Positions 18,208-25,836 are shown, numbered from the stretch's first letter. The stretch is 45,291 nt of DNA from Candidatus Scalindua sediminis (GCA_008636105.1 VSDH01000025.1:1-45291); one strand, 5' to 3'. The notes: generated by a model not told the origin, from the sequence alone. Program-made: numbers and translations.

Positions 18208-20046
18208 ATGCCTAAAAGAATTTTCTCTTCATTCCTAATCCTATGTGTATTGTCTTTATTTAATAGTATTATTCTGAAGGCTCAGGACATTTCTAAACAC
18301 GATGAACTGATAGTTAAGGGAAATAGATTGATTGTTAAGAAAAAATACAATGAAGCGCTTAATGCCTATAATGAGGCAACAAAACTAAGACATAATTCCT
18401 TCAAAGGATGGTATAACAAAGGCATAGTCCTTGATTACCTTGGAAGATACGAAGAGGCTATAGAAGCCTTAAACAAAGCTGTCGAAATAGAACCAAATAA
18501 TCATAATGCGTGGTTCATAAACGGCAATGTATTAGATCACAATGCTGAATACTTAGAAGCAATCTCAGCTTTCGAAAAGGCATTAAAAATAAAACCTGAT
18601 TTTGTCAAAGCTCTATTTAACATAGCAAATGTATTTGACCATATCGGTAAATATGAAGATGCTATAGATACATACGACAAGATTATTGAATTAAAGCCGG
18701 ATTCATACGAAGCCTGGAATAACAAGGGGCTGACGCTGGTACGAATACCAGATAGAAGACCGGAGGCAGTGGAATCATACGATAAGGCAATATCCATTAA
18801 GCCGGATTTCTACGAAGCATGGATTAATAAGGGAAACGCTTATGTTCGTATAAGGAAGTATGAGGATGCAGTTAAGTCATATGATAAGGCTATAGAGATA
18901 AAACCAAAAGAACATGCCGCCTGGGCAGACAAAGGTTTTACACTTGCCGATCTTGGAGATAATGAAGGAGCCGTACATGCATTTAGAAAGGCCGCAGAAC
19001 TCAAGCCTGATTCCTATGCCTCATGGAATGGTATAGGGCTGTCGCTAGATAAGCTTGGTAGATATGAAGAATCTATAAAGGCCTATAAAAAAGCCTCAGA
19101 GATAGATCCGGGTTCCTACGGTGCATGGACAAATTTAGGCCTTGCCTTTTCTCGTACTGACAGACATATAGAAGCTATAGATGCTTACGAACATGCCATC
19201 AAGATTCAACCAGATTCATACGAAACGATAACAAACAAATCCCTTGAGTTGATAACACTTGCAAAATATCCACAGGCGCTGGAAACAGTTGTTAAAGCTA
19301 TAAACCTTAAACGTGATTATCCTCAAGCATGGAATACCAAAGGTGCTGTGCTCGTAAGCTTAGGAAAGATGAAGGAAGCTATTGAAGCCTTTGATATGAC
19401 TATACAAATAATCTCTGATAATGAGGCATATGAGATCCCGCGTCTGGGGAAGATCAAATATAAGGCTCTTAATAAAAAAGGACTTGTCTTCGTCCGGATG
19501 CAACTGTTTAAAGAAGCGGCGGCAGAATTTGATAAGGCCACCAACATAGATCCAAGCTCCTATGCAACCTGGAGGAACAAAGGGGTTGCTAGCTGGAGGA
19601 TTGGCGAATTAGAAGAGGCACTAAAGGCATTTGACAGGGTAACAAAACTTAATCCTGATTCGTACGAAGCATGGAATTACAAAGGCTTTGTTTTCGAAGA
19701 CCTTGAAAGATTACAAGAAGCCATATTTGCATTTGACAAGGCCGTTAACGTAAATCCAAACTTCTTCGCAGCTCTTAACAATAAGGGTCTCGTTCTTGAT
19801 AAGCTTGGGAAGCATAATGAAGCAATCGATGCATATGATAAGGCATTACGTATAAATCCATCATTTGATGCTGCATGGTTTAATAAGGCCTGTGCATACT
19901 CCCTCCTGAAAGAAAAAGATAAGATGTTAAGTTCTTTAAAAGAGGCATTGAGATTAAACCCACAGTACAAGACGGTACTGCAACAGGTACCAGATTTTGC
20001 AAACTACAGAAACGATCCAGACTTTATAAGACTGGCAGGAAGGTAA
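18208..20046 (+). CDS. Exported TPR-repeat protein
   Basis: The 612-residue protein begins with a signal peptide (MPKRIFSSFLILCVLSLFNS, ending near LKAQD). Almost all the rest is about sixteen 34-residue tetratricopeptide repeats of the form 'YEAWNNKGLALxxLGRYEEAIEAYDKAIEIKPDS'. TPR arrays are protein-protein scaffolds, and this one is probably periplasmic. I start it at ATG 18208; a GTG four codons earlier would add MRCI before the signal peptide. Some repeats are modified, for example an insert with NEAYEIPRLGKIKYK (residues ~405-420). A signal peptide and TPRs with no catalytic domain suggest an assembly factor. It follows the triple-domain protein and may act with it (inference). Confidence 0.9.
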   Translation: MPKRIFSSFLILCVLSLFNSIILKAQDISKHDELIVKGNRLIVKKKYNEALNAYNEATKLRHNSFKGWYNKGIVLDYLGRYEEAIEALNKAVEIEPNNHNAWFINGNVLDHNAEYLEAISAFEKALKIKPDFVKALFNIANVFDHIGKYEDAIDTYDKIIELKPDSYEAWNNKGLTLVRIPDRRPEAVESYDKAISIKPDFYEAWINKGNAYVRIRKYEDAVKSYDKAIEIKPKEHAAWADKGFTLADLGDNEGAVHAFRKAAELKPDSYASWNGIGLSLDKLGRYEESIKAYKKASEIDPGSYGAWTNLGLAFSRTDRHIEAIDAYEHAIKIQPDSYETITNKSLELITLAKYPQALETVVKAINLKRDYPQAWNTKGAVLVSLGKMKEAIEAFDMTIQIISDNEAYEIPRLGKIKYKALNKKGLVFVRMQLFKEAAAEFDKATNIDPSSYATWRNKGVASWRIGELEEALKAFDRVTKLNPDSYEAWNYKGFVFEDLERLQEAIFAFDKAVNVNPNFFAALNNKGLVLDKLGKHNEAIDAYDKALRINPSFDAAWFNKACAYSLLKEKDKMLSSLKEALRLNPQYKTVLQQVPDFANYRNDPDFIRLAGR

Positions 20047-20240
20047 TTAACCTGAAACCAGAGAATGTAGATAAAAACCCTTTATTGAGTAGTAGGTCGT
20101 GCCCTAGGCAGTCGCCTGAGGACGACCCTGTCTCCTGAGGCGACCCTGTTGGCTAGCTTTAGATCCGCCTCGTGCGGGAAGTAGCTCACAGACCCGTCTC
20201 TGGTGGGATTCGCCTAGGCGAACATCGAACATCATTCCAA
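20047..20240. other. Intergenic palindrome-rich spacer
   Basis: This is the space between the convergent TPR gene and membrane permease gene. It contains GC-rich repeated pieces (gtcgcctgag.. and ctcctgaggcgaccctg) and a perfect 14-bp palindrome TTCGCCTAGGCGAA at 20209-20222. No T-run marks a Rho-independent terminator. Confidence 0.6.
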
Positions 20241-20951
20241 TTATAACCCAAGAAATTTAATTGCTATTCCACAAAGACATATTGTAGCCCCTGCTATGGC
20301 ATGCGTATACTGCTCCAACCGTCCCATAGGTAGAAGATTTGTGCCAAAAGATAAAAGTATGACAATACCCAGCATTGTCATAATTGTCACTGAACCGAAG
20401 ACACCGACTGCCAGCACCAAACCGAAGATATTGCTTTTTGCCGCCGGATACATCAGTAAAGGAATCAGCGCCTCACAGGGGCCAAAAACAAAGATCGTAA
20501 AGAGTATCCAGGGTGTGAGATTCTTGCCACCTTTGCCTTCATGGGCATGTAAGTCAACTTTACTATGGGTATGTTTGTGGATTTGACTGCTCATATCTTT
20601 ATGAGCATGCCAGTGTACGTGTGGCCGATTTCTTCGTACCCTGAATAAGCCCCAAACAAGATATCCTACTCCAAAAACTATGAGCAACCATGCTGCAAGT
20701 CCTCCACGAAACGATTCTATTGCCCCTAACTTATTGATAGAAACTCCCAAAGCGATACCTATGGTGCCCAACAAAACAGAACTTAATACATGACCGATAC
20801 CACATAAAGCGGTTATACATGTTGTTCTGACCAGAGACCATTTCCTTGCCCGAGCCATCACAATAAATGGCAGATAATGGTCAGGTCCAAGCAAAGTATG
20901 AAACAAACCTATAGATGCAGCCGTAATAGTGATAACGGTTAGTTCTTGCAA
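20241..20951 (-). CDS. Membrane permease with metal-type HTLLGPDH motif and His-rich loop
   Basis: The 236-residue protein has about six transmembrane helices. The first holds GLFHTLLGPDHYLPF, whose 'H..L.PDH' pattern resembles the HxxxPDH-type metal motif of NicO/RcnA nickel-cobalt transporters and of UreH/TauE-like permeases. The second has GIGHVLSS. Between helices 3 and 4 (residues ~108-140) lies a loop with about ten histidines (HVHWHAHKDM, HKHTHSKVDLHAH), a likely metal-binding tract. The closing helices carry FGPCEALIPLLMYPAA. Nickel, cobalt or another transition metal is the probable cargo (inference). The only sensible start is a TTG; an in-frame stop lies just upstream. I do not see a urease or hydrogenase gene nearby. 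Confidence 0.72.
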   Translation of the reverse strand: MQELTVITITAASIGLFHTLLGPDHYLPFIVMARARKWSLVRTTCITALCGIGHVLSSVLLGTIGIALGVSINKLGAIESFRGGLAAWLLIVFGVGYLVWGLFRVRRNRPHVHWHAHKDMSSQIHKHTHSKVDLHAHEGKGGKNLTPWILFTIFVFGPCEALIPLLMYPAAKSNIFGLVLAVGVFGSVTIMTMLGIVILLSFGTNLLPMGRLEQYTHAIAGATICLCGIAIKFLGL

Positions 20952-21047
20952 CTTTTATAACCCTTTCAGTCAAACAGATTGTTAAAATCTCTTCAAGATA
21001 CAGCATAGTAACATATTCTACAAAAAAACTAATATTCTTACGAATAT

Positions 21048-22172
21048 TCAGAAAGTAGAAACATTACCTAGGTCCTTATCCAGTGAATCTGCTTTTGAGC
21101 TCCAATAAAATTTTTCGACGATACGAATGGCACGCCCTGGGTCTCCATCCCATAGGGTGTTGTCCTGAATTTTTCCAGACAATTGAATCAGCCGTTCAGC
21201 CAATTTGTCCGCCCCTCCCTTAAAGAAAAATTCTTCATTACCGGCATCCAGTTCCAGGGTCTCAGGATATGCGAGCTTTTCCGGAACAAGCGGATACGCT
21301 CCCGCTGCTGCCGCTTCGAGAACACTGATACCAAAGAATTCATGGTCTGCCGTAGATACGAAGACATCCGCTTCTAAAAGTGCCGCTTCGTAGTGGTGGC
21401 GATGTTGTTGGTAACCCCATCTATCGATAAAATCGGAAAACTCCAGCCTGGCAGACTGAAAGACATCGGGAATATTTTGGAATTGCTCACCAATAACGCT
21501 TAGTCGGAACTTTATTTTCCTTGCCTTTAAGATTCGTACTGCTTCAAACATAAGTTCGGGATTCTTATCATATTCCCACCTTGCCGCCCACACAATGCGC
21601 ATAGGGCCCTGACGGCGTTTGCTTCTCTTTGGAAATTGATGGATGCCGGGATATTTTATGAAAGATTTGTGACGAATAGCCTCAACGGCTTCTAACGATC
21701 TGAAATCAGGCATGCGTTTTAGGAAACATTGCAGTTCACCTAAAAAAGTATCTCGATGATATGAAGAATTGAACCACGCCTCAGTCGAGGCCAGGGCAGT
21801 TGTCATATTAGTTAGAGCGAAATGAAAATCAAATTCATTATGATGTATCACGGGGTAAGTCAGCTGGTTTTCGTGAAAATAGGCAATAGAAGGAATCTTT
21901 TGTACTGAGGGATGAGTCAGGCCTTTATATTCTGCCAGATTTAACATGTCAGAACAAAAAAGGACATCCCACTTTTCTCCTGCTCCGACTTTTTCAGCTG
22001 TCTGATTTGCCAATGTTATGGCTGAATGACGCATACGCCATTTCCATTTTCGTGGAGGAAGAGTCAGTAAGGTCCATTTATGACGACTGAAAGTTGTCCA
22101 ACCATCCAGAAAGGCCTTATGACTACCACCATAATATGGTTCCAACGCCAGGATTTTTAAGGATTTAATCAT
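21048..22172 (-). CDS. DUF3524/GT-B glycosyltransferase, tRNA-queuosine mannosyltransferase-like
   Basis: The 374-residue protein matches the QTMAN/GTDC1 group. The N-terminal DUF3524 domain has ALEPYYGGSHKAFLDGW, DMLNLAEYKGL, FHENQLTYP and FNSSYHRDTFL. The C-terminal GT-B half has IVWAARWEYDKNPE and the donor-binding EFFGISVLEAAAAGAYPL with a Glu-x7-Glu spacing. In animals and some bacteria this family adds mannose to queuosine-34 of tRNA-Asp from GDP-mannose (family knowledge). Its start codon lies only eight bases from the edge of a MITE-like element, which therefore forms the whole upstream region of this gene. No queuosine gene (tgt, queA) is in the window. Confidence 0.85.
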   Translation of the reverse strand: MIKSLKILALEPYYGGSHKAFLDGWTTFSRHKWTLLTLPPRKWKWRMRHSAITLANQTAEKVGAGEKWDVLFCSDMLNLAEYKGLTHPSVQKIPSIAYFHENQLTYPVIHHNEFDFHFALTNMTTALASTEAWFNSSYHRDTFLGELQCFLKRMPDFRSLEAVEAIRHKSFIKYPGIHQFPKRSKRRQGPMRIVWAARWEYDKNPELMFEAVRILKARKIKFRLSVIGEQFQNIPDVFQSARLEFSDFIDRWGYQQHRHHYEAALLEADVFVSTADHEFFGISVLEAAAAGAYPLVPEKLAYPETLELDAGNEEFFFKGGADKLAERLIQLSGKIQDNTLWDGDPGRAIRIVEKFYWSSKADSLDKDLGNVSTF

Positions 22173-22180
22173 TTTTTATA

Positions 22181-22419
22181 ATTAGTATCTGTTGCGGAAA
22201 TCTTAAATGCCCAAAAATGTCATTTTTACCCCCACAGCTTGCTCGCTTGCGCTTCGCAAGCTAGCAGTGGGGGGCTGAGCTCTTCGCTTTCTGTCATGCT
22301 GAATTTATTTCAGCATCTCTTTCAGGATCTCCGATTTTAGAATCTTATATATCAAGATGTTAAGAGACCCTGAAACGAGTTCAGGGTGACAATATAGTGT
22401 TTCCGCAACAGATACTAAT
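22181..22419. mobile_element. MITE-like element with 20-bp perfect terminal inverted repeats
   Basis: The ends attagtatctgttgcggaaa (22181-22200) and tttccgcaacagatactaat (22400-22419) are perfect reverse complements 239 bp apart overall. The interior is non-coding: a C-rich palindrome (CCCCCACAGCTTGC..GCAAGCTAGCAGTGGGGG), an ATGCTGAA/TTCAGCAT hairpin and a CCTGAA/TTCAGG hairpin. No target-site duplication is obvious. The left end is eight bases from the QTMAN-like start codon. Confidence 0.75.
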
Positions 22420-22681
22420 CAGGTCTTTATTGGAATACGACCTCCCCTTAATCCCCTCCTTCCCGCCCGGCAAAGCCGTTCGCCTGCCCGTTCTGGTACA
22501 GGCGGGGACGGGAACAATGAGGGGAAGAGGGGTGGTTTTTATGGATCATATATATTACATTTAAAAATATGAAAGGTTTCAATAACAAAGTCAATGTTTA
22601 ATTTATAAGGTTGTTATTGGGCTTCCTTTCTAGTATGCTAAACATGTTGAAAACCGAGCTTAAAGTACAACGTTTATATAG

Positions 22682-22930
22682 CTCACCAGGTTGCTTGTGT
22701 CACAATTGTCATCCCCCCCCATAGCTTCCTTGCGTAAGCTAGGAATGGGGGCGGGATCTCTTAGGTTGCTAAGTTATTGAAATCATTAGATTCTGAAATC
22801 GGAGATCCTGAATCCAGTTCAGGACCTGGTTCAGAATGACATGAAGAGAAGGCTTCAGACGCCGTCCTGAACAAAGTGAAGGAATGACAAAATGCCCATT
22901 GTCTGGATTGTGACACACCCTCCAGGTGGG
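22682..22930. mobile_element. Second MITE-like composite element
   Basis: Perfect 11-bp ends TGTGTCACAAT (22696-22706) and ATTGTGACACA (22907-22917) face each other, and imperfect complementarity continues outward to about 22682 and 22930 (CTCACCAGG versus CCAGGTGGG). The interior has the C-run palindrome, a GGAGATCC-type block and a TTCAGG/CCTGAA hairpin, inverted relative to the first element. It ends about 50 bp before yajQ. Confidence 0.6.
22716..22748 (+). repeat. 33-bp C-run repeat, copy 1
   Basis: CCCCCATAGCTTCCTTGCGT followed by AAGCTAGGAATGG is the exact reverse complement of 24122-24154. Both copies follow the sequence ATTGTCAT plus a long C tract, although the inner block is flipped. 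It lies inside the second MITE-like element. Confidence 0.85.
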
Positions 22931-22983
22931 AAGAAAAAGATATTTAAACAAAAATAGTTTTATACATTTCAGGAGACGCTAAT

Positions 22984-23478
22984 ATGGCAGAAACACATTC
23001 GTTTGATATCGTATGCAAGGTAGAAATGCACGAGGTTAAAAATGCTGTCGATCAAGCCAGGAAGCAACTTGCGGTAAGATACGATTTTAAAGGAAGCAAG
23101 TCGTCTATTACCTTAAACAACGATAATTCTATAACTTTGATTGCCGATGATGATTATAAGCTCAGAAGCTTGACAGATATTTTAAAAGAAAAACTTGCAA
23201 AGAGGAATGTTCCCTCAAAAGCACTTAATTTTGGGAAAACCGAAAATGCACTGGGAAATACCTTAAGACAGGTTATCACGTTTCAGTCAGGCATTCCTAT
23301 GGAAAGAGCCAGAGAACTAGTTAAATTTATAAAGGGTATGAAACTAAAAGTACAGTCACATATTCAAGAAGACAAAGTCCGAGTATCAGGGAAAAAGATA
23401 GACGAACTACAGACAATTATGCAGTCAATCAAAGACCAAAAATACGACTTCGCTATACAATTCGTAAATTACAATTAA
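22984..23478 (+). CDS. yajQ: YajQ family nucleotide-binding protein
   Basis: The 164-residue protein matches YajQ along its whole length. Features are SFDIVCKVEMHEVKNAVDQA, RYDFKGSKSSI, IADDDYKL, a middle KRNVPSKALNFG segment and the C-terminal VRVSGKKIDELQ followed by LKDQKYDF-like IKDQKYDF. It folds as two RNP-like domains. Family members bind cyclic di-GMP or RNA and act as regulators; the role here is unknown. A strong ribosome site (TCAGGAGA) lies 9 bases before ATG. It stands alone, downstream of the MITE-like region and convergent with ahbB. Confidence 0.95.
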   Translation: MAETHSFDIVCKVEMHEVKNAVDQARKQLAVRYDFKGSKSSITLNNDNSITLIADDDYKLRSLTDILKEKLAKRNVPSKALNFGKTENALGNTLRQVITFQSGIPMERARELVKFIKGMKLKVQSHIQEDKVRVSGKKIDELQTIMQSIKDQKYDFAIQFVNYN

Positions 23479-23483
23479 TAAGA

Positions 23484-23507
23484 GCAATTTTACTGAGACA
23501 AAATTGC
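23484..23507. terminator. Hairpin between convergent yajQ and ahbB
   Basis: GCAATTTT (23484-23491) and AAAATTGC (23500-23507) form an 8-bp perfect stem with the loop actgagac, six bases after the yajQ stop and one base beyond the ahbB stop. The A/T-rich stem base gives a short U run on both strands, so it may act as a weak bidirectional terminator. Confidence 0.55.
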
Positions 23508-23508
23508 C

Positions 23509-23973
23509 CTAGATCCTCACACCTACTTTTTTGAATTCTCTTTCGCTATATAGCATTACGTAATCGGACAGTCCGGTTTTTTGTTTTATTCTCTCGATAA
23601 CGCCTTCACATTCTTCATCAGTATAACCATGAATCATGGTGAAGACATTATACTCCCAATCCGGAAATGTCGGGCGTTCATAGCAGTGCGTTACCTCCTC
23701 AAAGCCTGCCATAATCTTTCCGCACTCATCTACCCTTTCACTGGGAACTTTCCACACGGTCATCGCATTGGAATTTATGCCTATCTTCCTATGCGCAATA
23801 GAGGCGGCCAGACGCCTTATTTTTCCATTTTCTAAAAGATCTTTTAATCTATCTATAACCTCTTTTTCTGGCATACCCAGATCATTAGCAATGTCCTCAT
23901 AGGGTGTCTTTGTCAGAGGTATCCCATCTTGTATGTGTTTTATCAGTTTAATGTCTAAATTATCTTCTGCCAT
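23509..23973 (-). CDS. ahbB: Siroheme decarboxylase subunit B (AhbB/NirL-type, Lrp-like)
   Basis: The 154-residue protein has an N-terminal Lrp/AsnC-like helix-turn-helix (DIKLIKHIQDGIPLTKTPYE, then IANDLGMPEKEVIDRL) and a C-terminal ferredoxin-like domain. The latter contains AMTVWKVP, THCYERPTFPDWEYNVFTMIHG and GLSDYVMLYSEREFKK. The CYERP and W-x-YN-x-FTM motifs are those of siroheme decarboxylases. Together with AhbA the enzyme removes two carboxylates from siroheme to give 12,18-didecarboxysiroheme, on the route to haem b (or haem d1 in Nir systems). An AAAGGTAG site precedes ATG. A 212-bp repeat-filled gap separates it from ahbA on the same strand. Confidence 0.87.
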   Translation of the reverse strand: MAEDNLDIKLIKHIQDGIPLTKTPYEDIANDLGMPEKEVIDRLKDLLENGKIRRLAASIAHRKIGINSNAMTVWKVPSERVDECGKIMAGFEEVTHCYERPTFPDWEYNVFTMIHGYTDEECEGVIERIKQKTGLSDYVMLYSEREFKKVGVRI

Positions 23974-24001
23974 AAATTACTACCTTTCAGTACACCTTGT
24001 C

Positions 24002-24070
24002 ATTCCCGACCCTGTCCGCAGGACAGGTATGATCGGGAATCTAACATAGATTCCCGCTTTCGCGGGAATG
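24002..24070. repeat. Pair of hairpin-forming repeats in the ahbA-ahbB gap
   Basis: The first hairpin nests ATTCCCGA/TCGGGAAT (24002-24009, 24033-24040) around CCTGTCC-gca-GGACAGG-like arms (24011-24027). The second is TTCCCGC-TTTC-GCGGGAA (24051-24068). The ATTCCCGC..GCGGGAAT type is a palindrome recalled from many bacterial genomes. Both would fold in the ahbA-ahbB transcript. Confidence 0.8.
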
Positions 24071-24121
24071 ACGAATAGGGTAGGACTTTAACAGGCTGTC
24101 CGAAAATTGTCATTCCCCCCC

Positions 24122-24154
24122 CCATTCCTAGCTTACGCAAGGAAGCTATGGGGG
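24122..24154 (-). repeat. 33-bp C-run repeat, copy 2 (inverted)
   Basis: CCATTCCTAGCTTACGCAAG followed by GAAGCTATGGGGG is the exact reverse complement of 22716-22748. It is preceded by a run of nine or ten C, close to the 3' end of ahbA. Confidence 0.85.
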
Positions 24155-24185
24155 CGGAATCTAATACTTCTGTAAATACTTATAA

Positions 24186-24653
24186 TTAGTTTATCTTGAA
24201 TTTGACTCCTATCTTAAATTTCTTTGTTGTTGGCAACATACGAACTTTCAAACCTGTGCGTTCTTCAATTTCTTTAATATTTTCATCAAGCTGTTCTTTC
24301 GATGGCGCTGACATCGTAAACCAGATATTAAGAGGAATGTCCTTGTTCCTTCCCTTTCTCAAGTAATTGTGAGAAACGCCACTATACCCATTTATTATCT
24401 GGCTCACCTCTTCTATTTTGTCCTCCGATACCTGCATCGCTGCAAGTGTGGCAGAGTTTCCAATGGCTTGAGTATTTATGATGGGGGCGATACGACGGAC
24501 GTATTTATTTTCAATCATAGACTTTATTCTTTCAATAATTAAGTCTTCGTCGAGTCCCAGTTCTTTGGCAAGTTCGAGAAATGGTCTATGAGTTAACGGA
24601 AGATTTGTTTGAAGCCTGTGAAGTATTTTTTTATCGATTTCACTAAGTGTCAT
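24186..24653 (-). CDS. ahbA: Siroheme decarboxylase subunit A (AhbA/NirD-type, Lrp-like)
   Basis: This 155-residue paralogue of ahbB has a helix-turn-helix start (SEIDKKILHRLQTNLPLTHRP, cut here, then LAKELGLDEDLIIERI). Further on come IAPIINTQAIGNSATLAAMQV and the pair SHNYLRKGRNKDIPLNIWFTM and ERTGLKVRMLPTTKKFKIGV. The SHNYLR...N-x-WFT motif marks the A-type subunit. In place of the usual compact 'YNLWFT' it has a slightly longer charged loop (RKGRNKDIPLN). It lies 36 bases after the siroheme/ferredoxin fusion gene on the same strand, so the two are probably co-transcribed. It forms a heterodimer with AhbB (family knowledge). Confidence 0.85.
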   Translation of the reverse strand: MTLSEIDKKILHRLQTNLPLTHRPFLELAKELGLDEDLIIERIKSMIENKYVRRIAPIINTQAIGNSATLAAMQVSEDKIEEVSQIINGYSGVSHNYLRKGRNKDIPLNIWFTMSAPSKEQLDENIKEIEERTGLKVRMLPTTKKFKIGVKFKIN

Positions 24654-24689
24654 TTTAATATTAAAACCGCATTGCTCTAACTACTGCAT

Positions 24690-25712
24690 TTAGTAGTGTA
24701 CCTCTTTGTTGTTTGGGCGTTTTGGCGTAGTGTATTCTTTATCCCTAAGCCTTCTTTTAAATTCTTCAATACCAATTTTTCTCACTAGTTCTCCAAAGCG
24801 TTTTTCTTTCTTTTCATTTAGTATTGCATCCACACATACGTCAAGGGCCCTAATCACTTCTGACTCATCTGTAAAGTCGATGAGGTCATCCGCAAATCGT
24901 GGATGTCTTCCCAACTTACCACCAATCATAACACGGTAACATTTTTTCTCTGTCTTTATAGTACCTGTAGGACATACCTCAGCACAAAGTCCACAATGAA
25001 CACAACGATCATAGTTAATTGTTACATCCCTTCTGTTATTTTCAGAATGACTTGTGTGTGTGTTTTCTTCTGTTTCTTCCTGAGGTTTATTTGACAATCC
25101 TGAAATCCTTATGGCACCTTCCTTACATACCCTTAAACAATTTCCACATCCGTTGCATTCAACATCTTTATCTACAAATATCTTTGCCCGCACGTGTATA
25201 CCAAAATCCCTTATCTGCGGCTGGGAACAGCAATTCGGACAACTAGCTATCGCAATCTTCAGCCTCTGGTGTGGGAGGATCTTACCTTCAATCCTATTTA
25301 TTAGTTTTTTACTAAATTCTATCTCCTTAAGTCTGTTCTTTATTTTTTGTAAAAGTCCCTTAACACCTGCTATCAAAAATGGACATTCAACATCCTCTCC
25401 ACGGCATATATCGATATGATACATGGCTGGATATCCATCTTCTACTTCATATTCATCGGACCTTTTCAGGATTTCAAACTTATCATCTCCTGCATTTAAA
25501 TCTAAAGAGAGCGGGTTTGCATTTATTACGCCTTTACTACCTTTATCATTCCCAGTTCCCATAAAGTTTGCCTTTGCACCCTCTACGTCCTCTACAGTAA
25601 CGACATTCTTGCCTTTTTCACGGGCATGTTTTTCTATCTTTGAACGTGCAAGTCTTCTTACAAATATTGGTACATTTTCAAGTCTTGAACTTGCCTCTTT
25701 GTCCCATTCCAT
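24690..25712 (-). CDS. PCP_red / sulfite-reductase-like / double ferredoxin fusion protein
   Basis: The 340-residue cytoplasmic protein is a fusion. Residues 1-50 (MEWDKEASSRLENVPIFVRR, then IEKHAREKG..VT.EDVE.AK) are a PCP_red domain, named from the light-independent protochlorophyllide reductase B subunit. Residues ~90-180 look like part of a siroheme nitrite/sulfite reductase domain: Cys103/Cys110 and ASCPNCC with a C-x3-C spacing (158-162). Two 4Fe-4S motifs follow (Cys186/189/192/196 and 237/240/243/247), then the MIGGKLGRHPRFAD block typical of reductase C-termini. The ATG at 25712 is supported by AAAGGAG upstream, and an upstream TTG is rejected. The first Cys pair has a C-x6-C spacing, not the usual C-x5-C. 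Its place before ahbA suggests a siroheme- or haem-related redox role. Confidence 0.8.
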   Translation of the reverse strand: MEWDKEASSRLENVPIFVRRLARSKIEKHAREKGKNVVTVEDVEGAKANFMGTGNDKGSKGVINANPLSLDLNAGDDKFEILKRSDEYEVEDGYPAMYHIDICRGEDVECPFLIAGVKGLLQKIKNRLKEIEFSKKLINRIEGKILPHQRLKIAIASCPNCCSQPQIRDFGIHVRAKIFVDKDVECNGCGNCLRVCKEGAIRISGLSNKPQEETEENTHTSHSENNRRDVTINYDRCVHCGLCAEVCPTGTIKTEKKCYRVMIGGKLGRHPRFADDLIDFTDESEVIRALDVCVDAILNEKKEKRFGELVRKIGIEEFKRRLRDKEYTTPKRPNNKEVHY

Positions 25713-25836
25713 CAGTAAACAACTCCTTTGTAAAAGAAATCTCAAATCAGGAAGTTTCTTTGGTTATTTTCTATTATACATGCTAACACATTATTATATT
25801 TTATACAAATATCTAGTCAAACAAAAATTATATACA

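Larger units (their letters stand above)
22173..22983. other. 810-bp gene-free region made of palindromic repeats
   Basis: No convincing gene lies here. A 60-codon minus-strand ORF (22769-22951) falls within the repeats. The region holds two composite elements (see the repeat entries at 22181-22419 and 22682-22930). Between them is an imperfect palindrome at about 22438-22532 with arms cctccccttaatcccctc and gaggggaagaggggtgg. Pieces inside are shared in inverted form, such as GGATCTCCGATTTTAGAATC (22325-22344) and its near reverse complement at 22793-22812. Confidence 0.8.

Noticed and set aside
22769..22951. 60-codon minus-strand ORF in the MITE-like region
   Set aside because: It lies inside the repeat elements and reads through hairpin arms; no protein motif or ribosome site is present.
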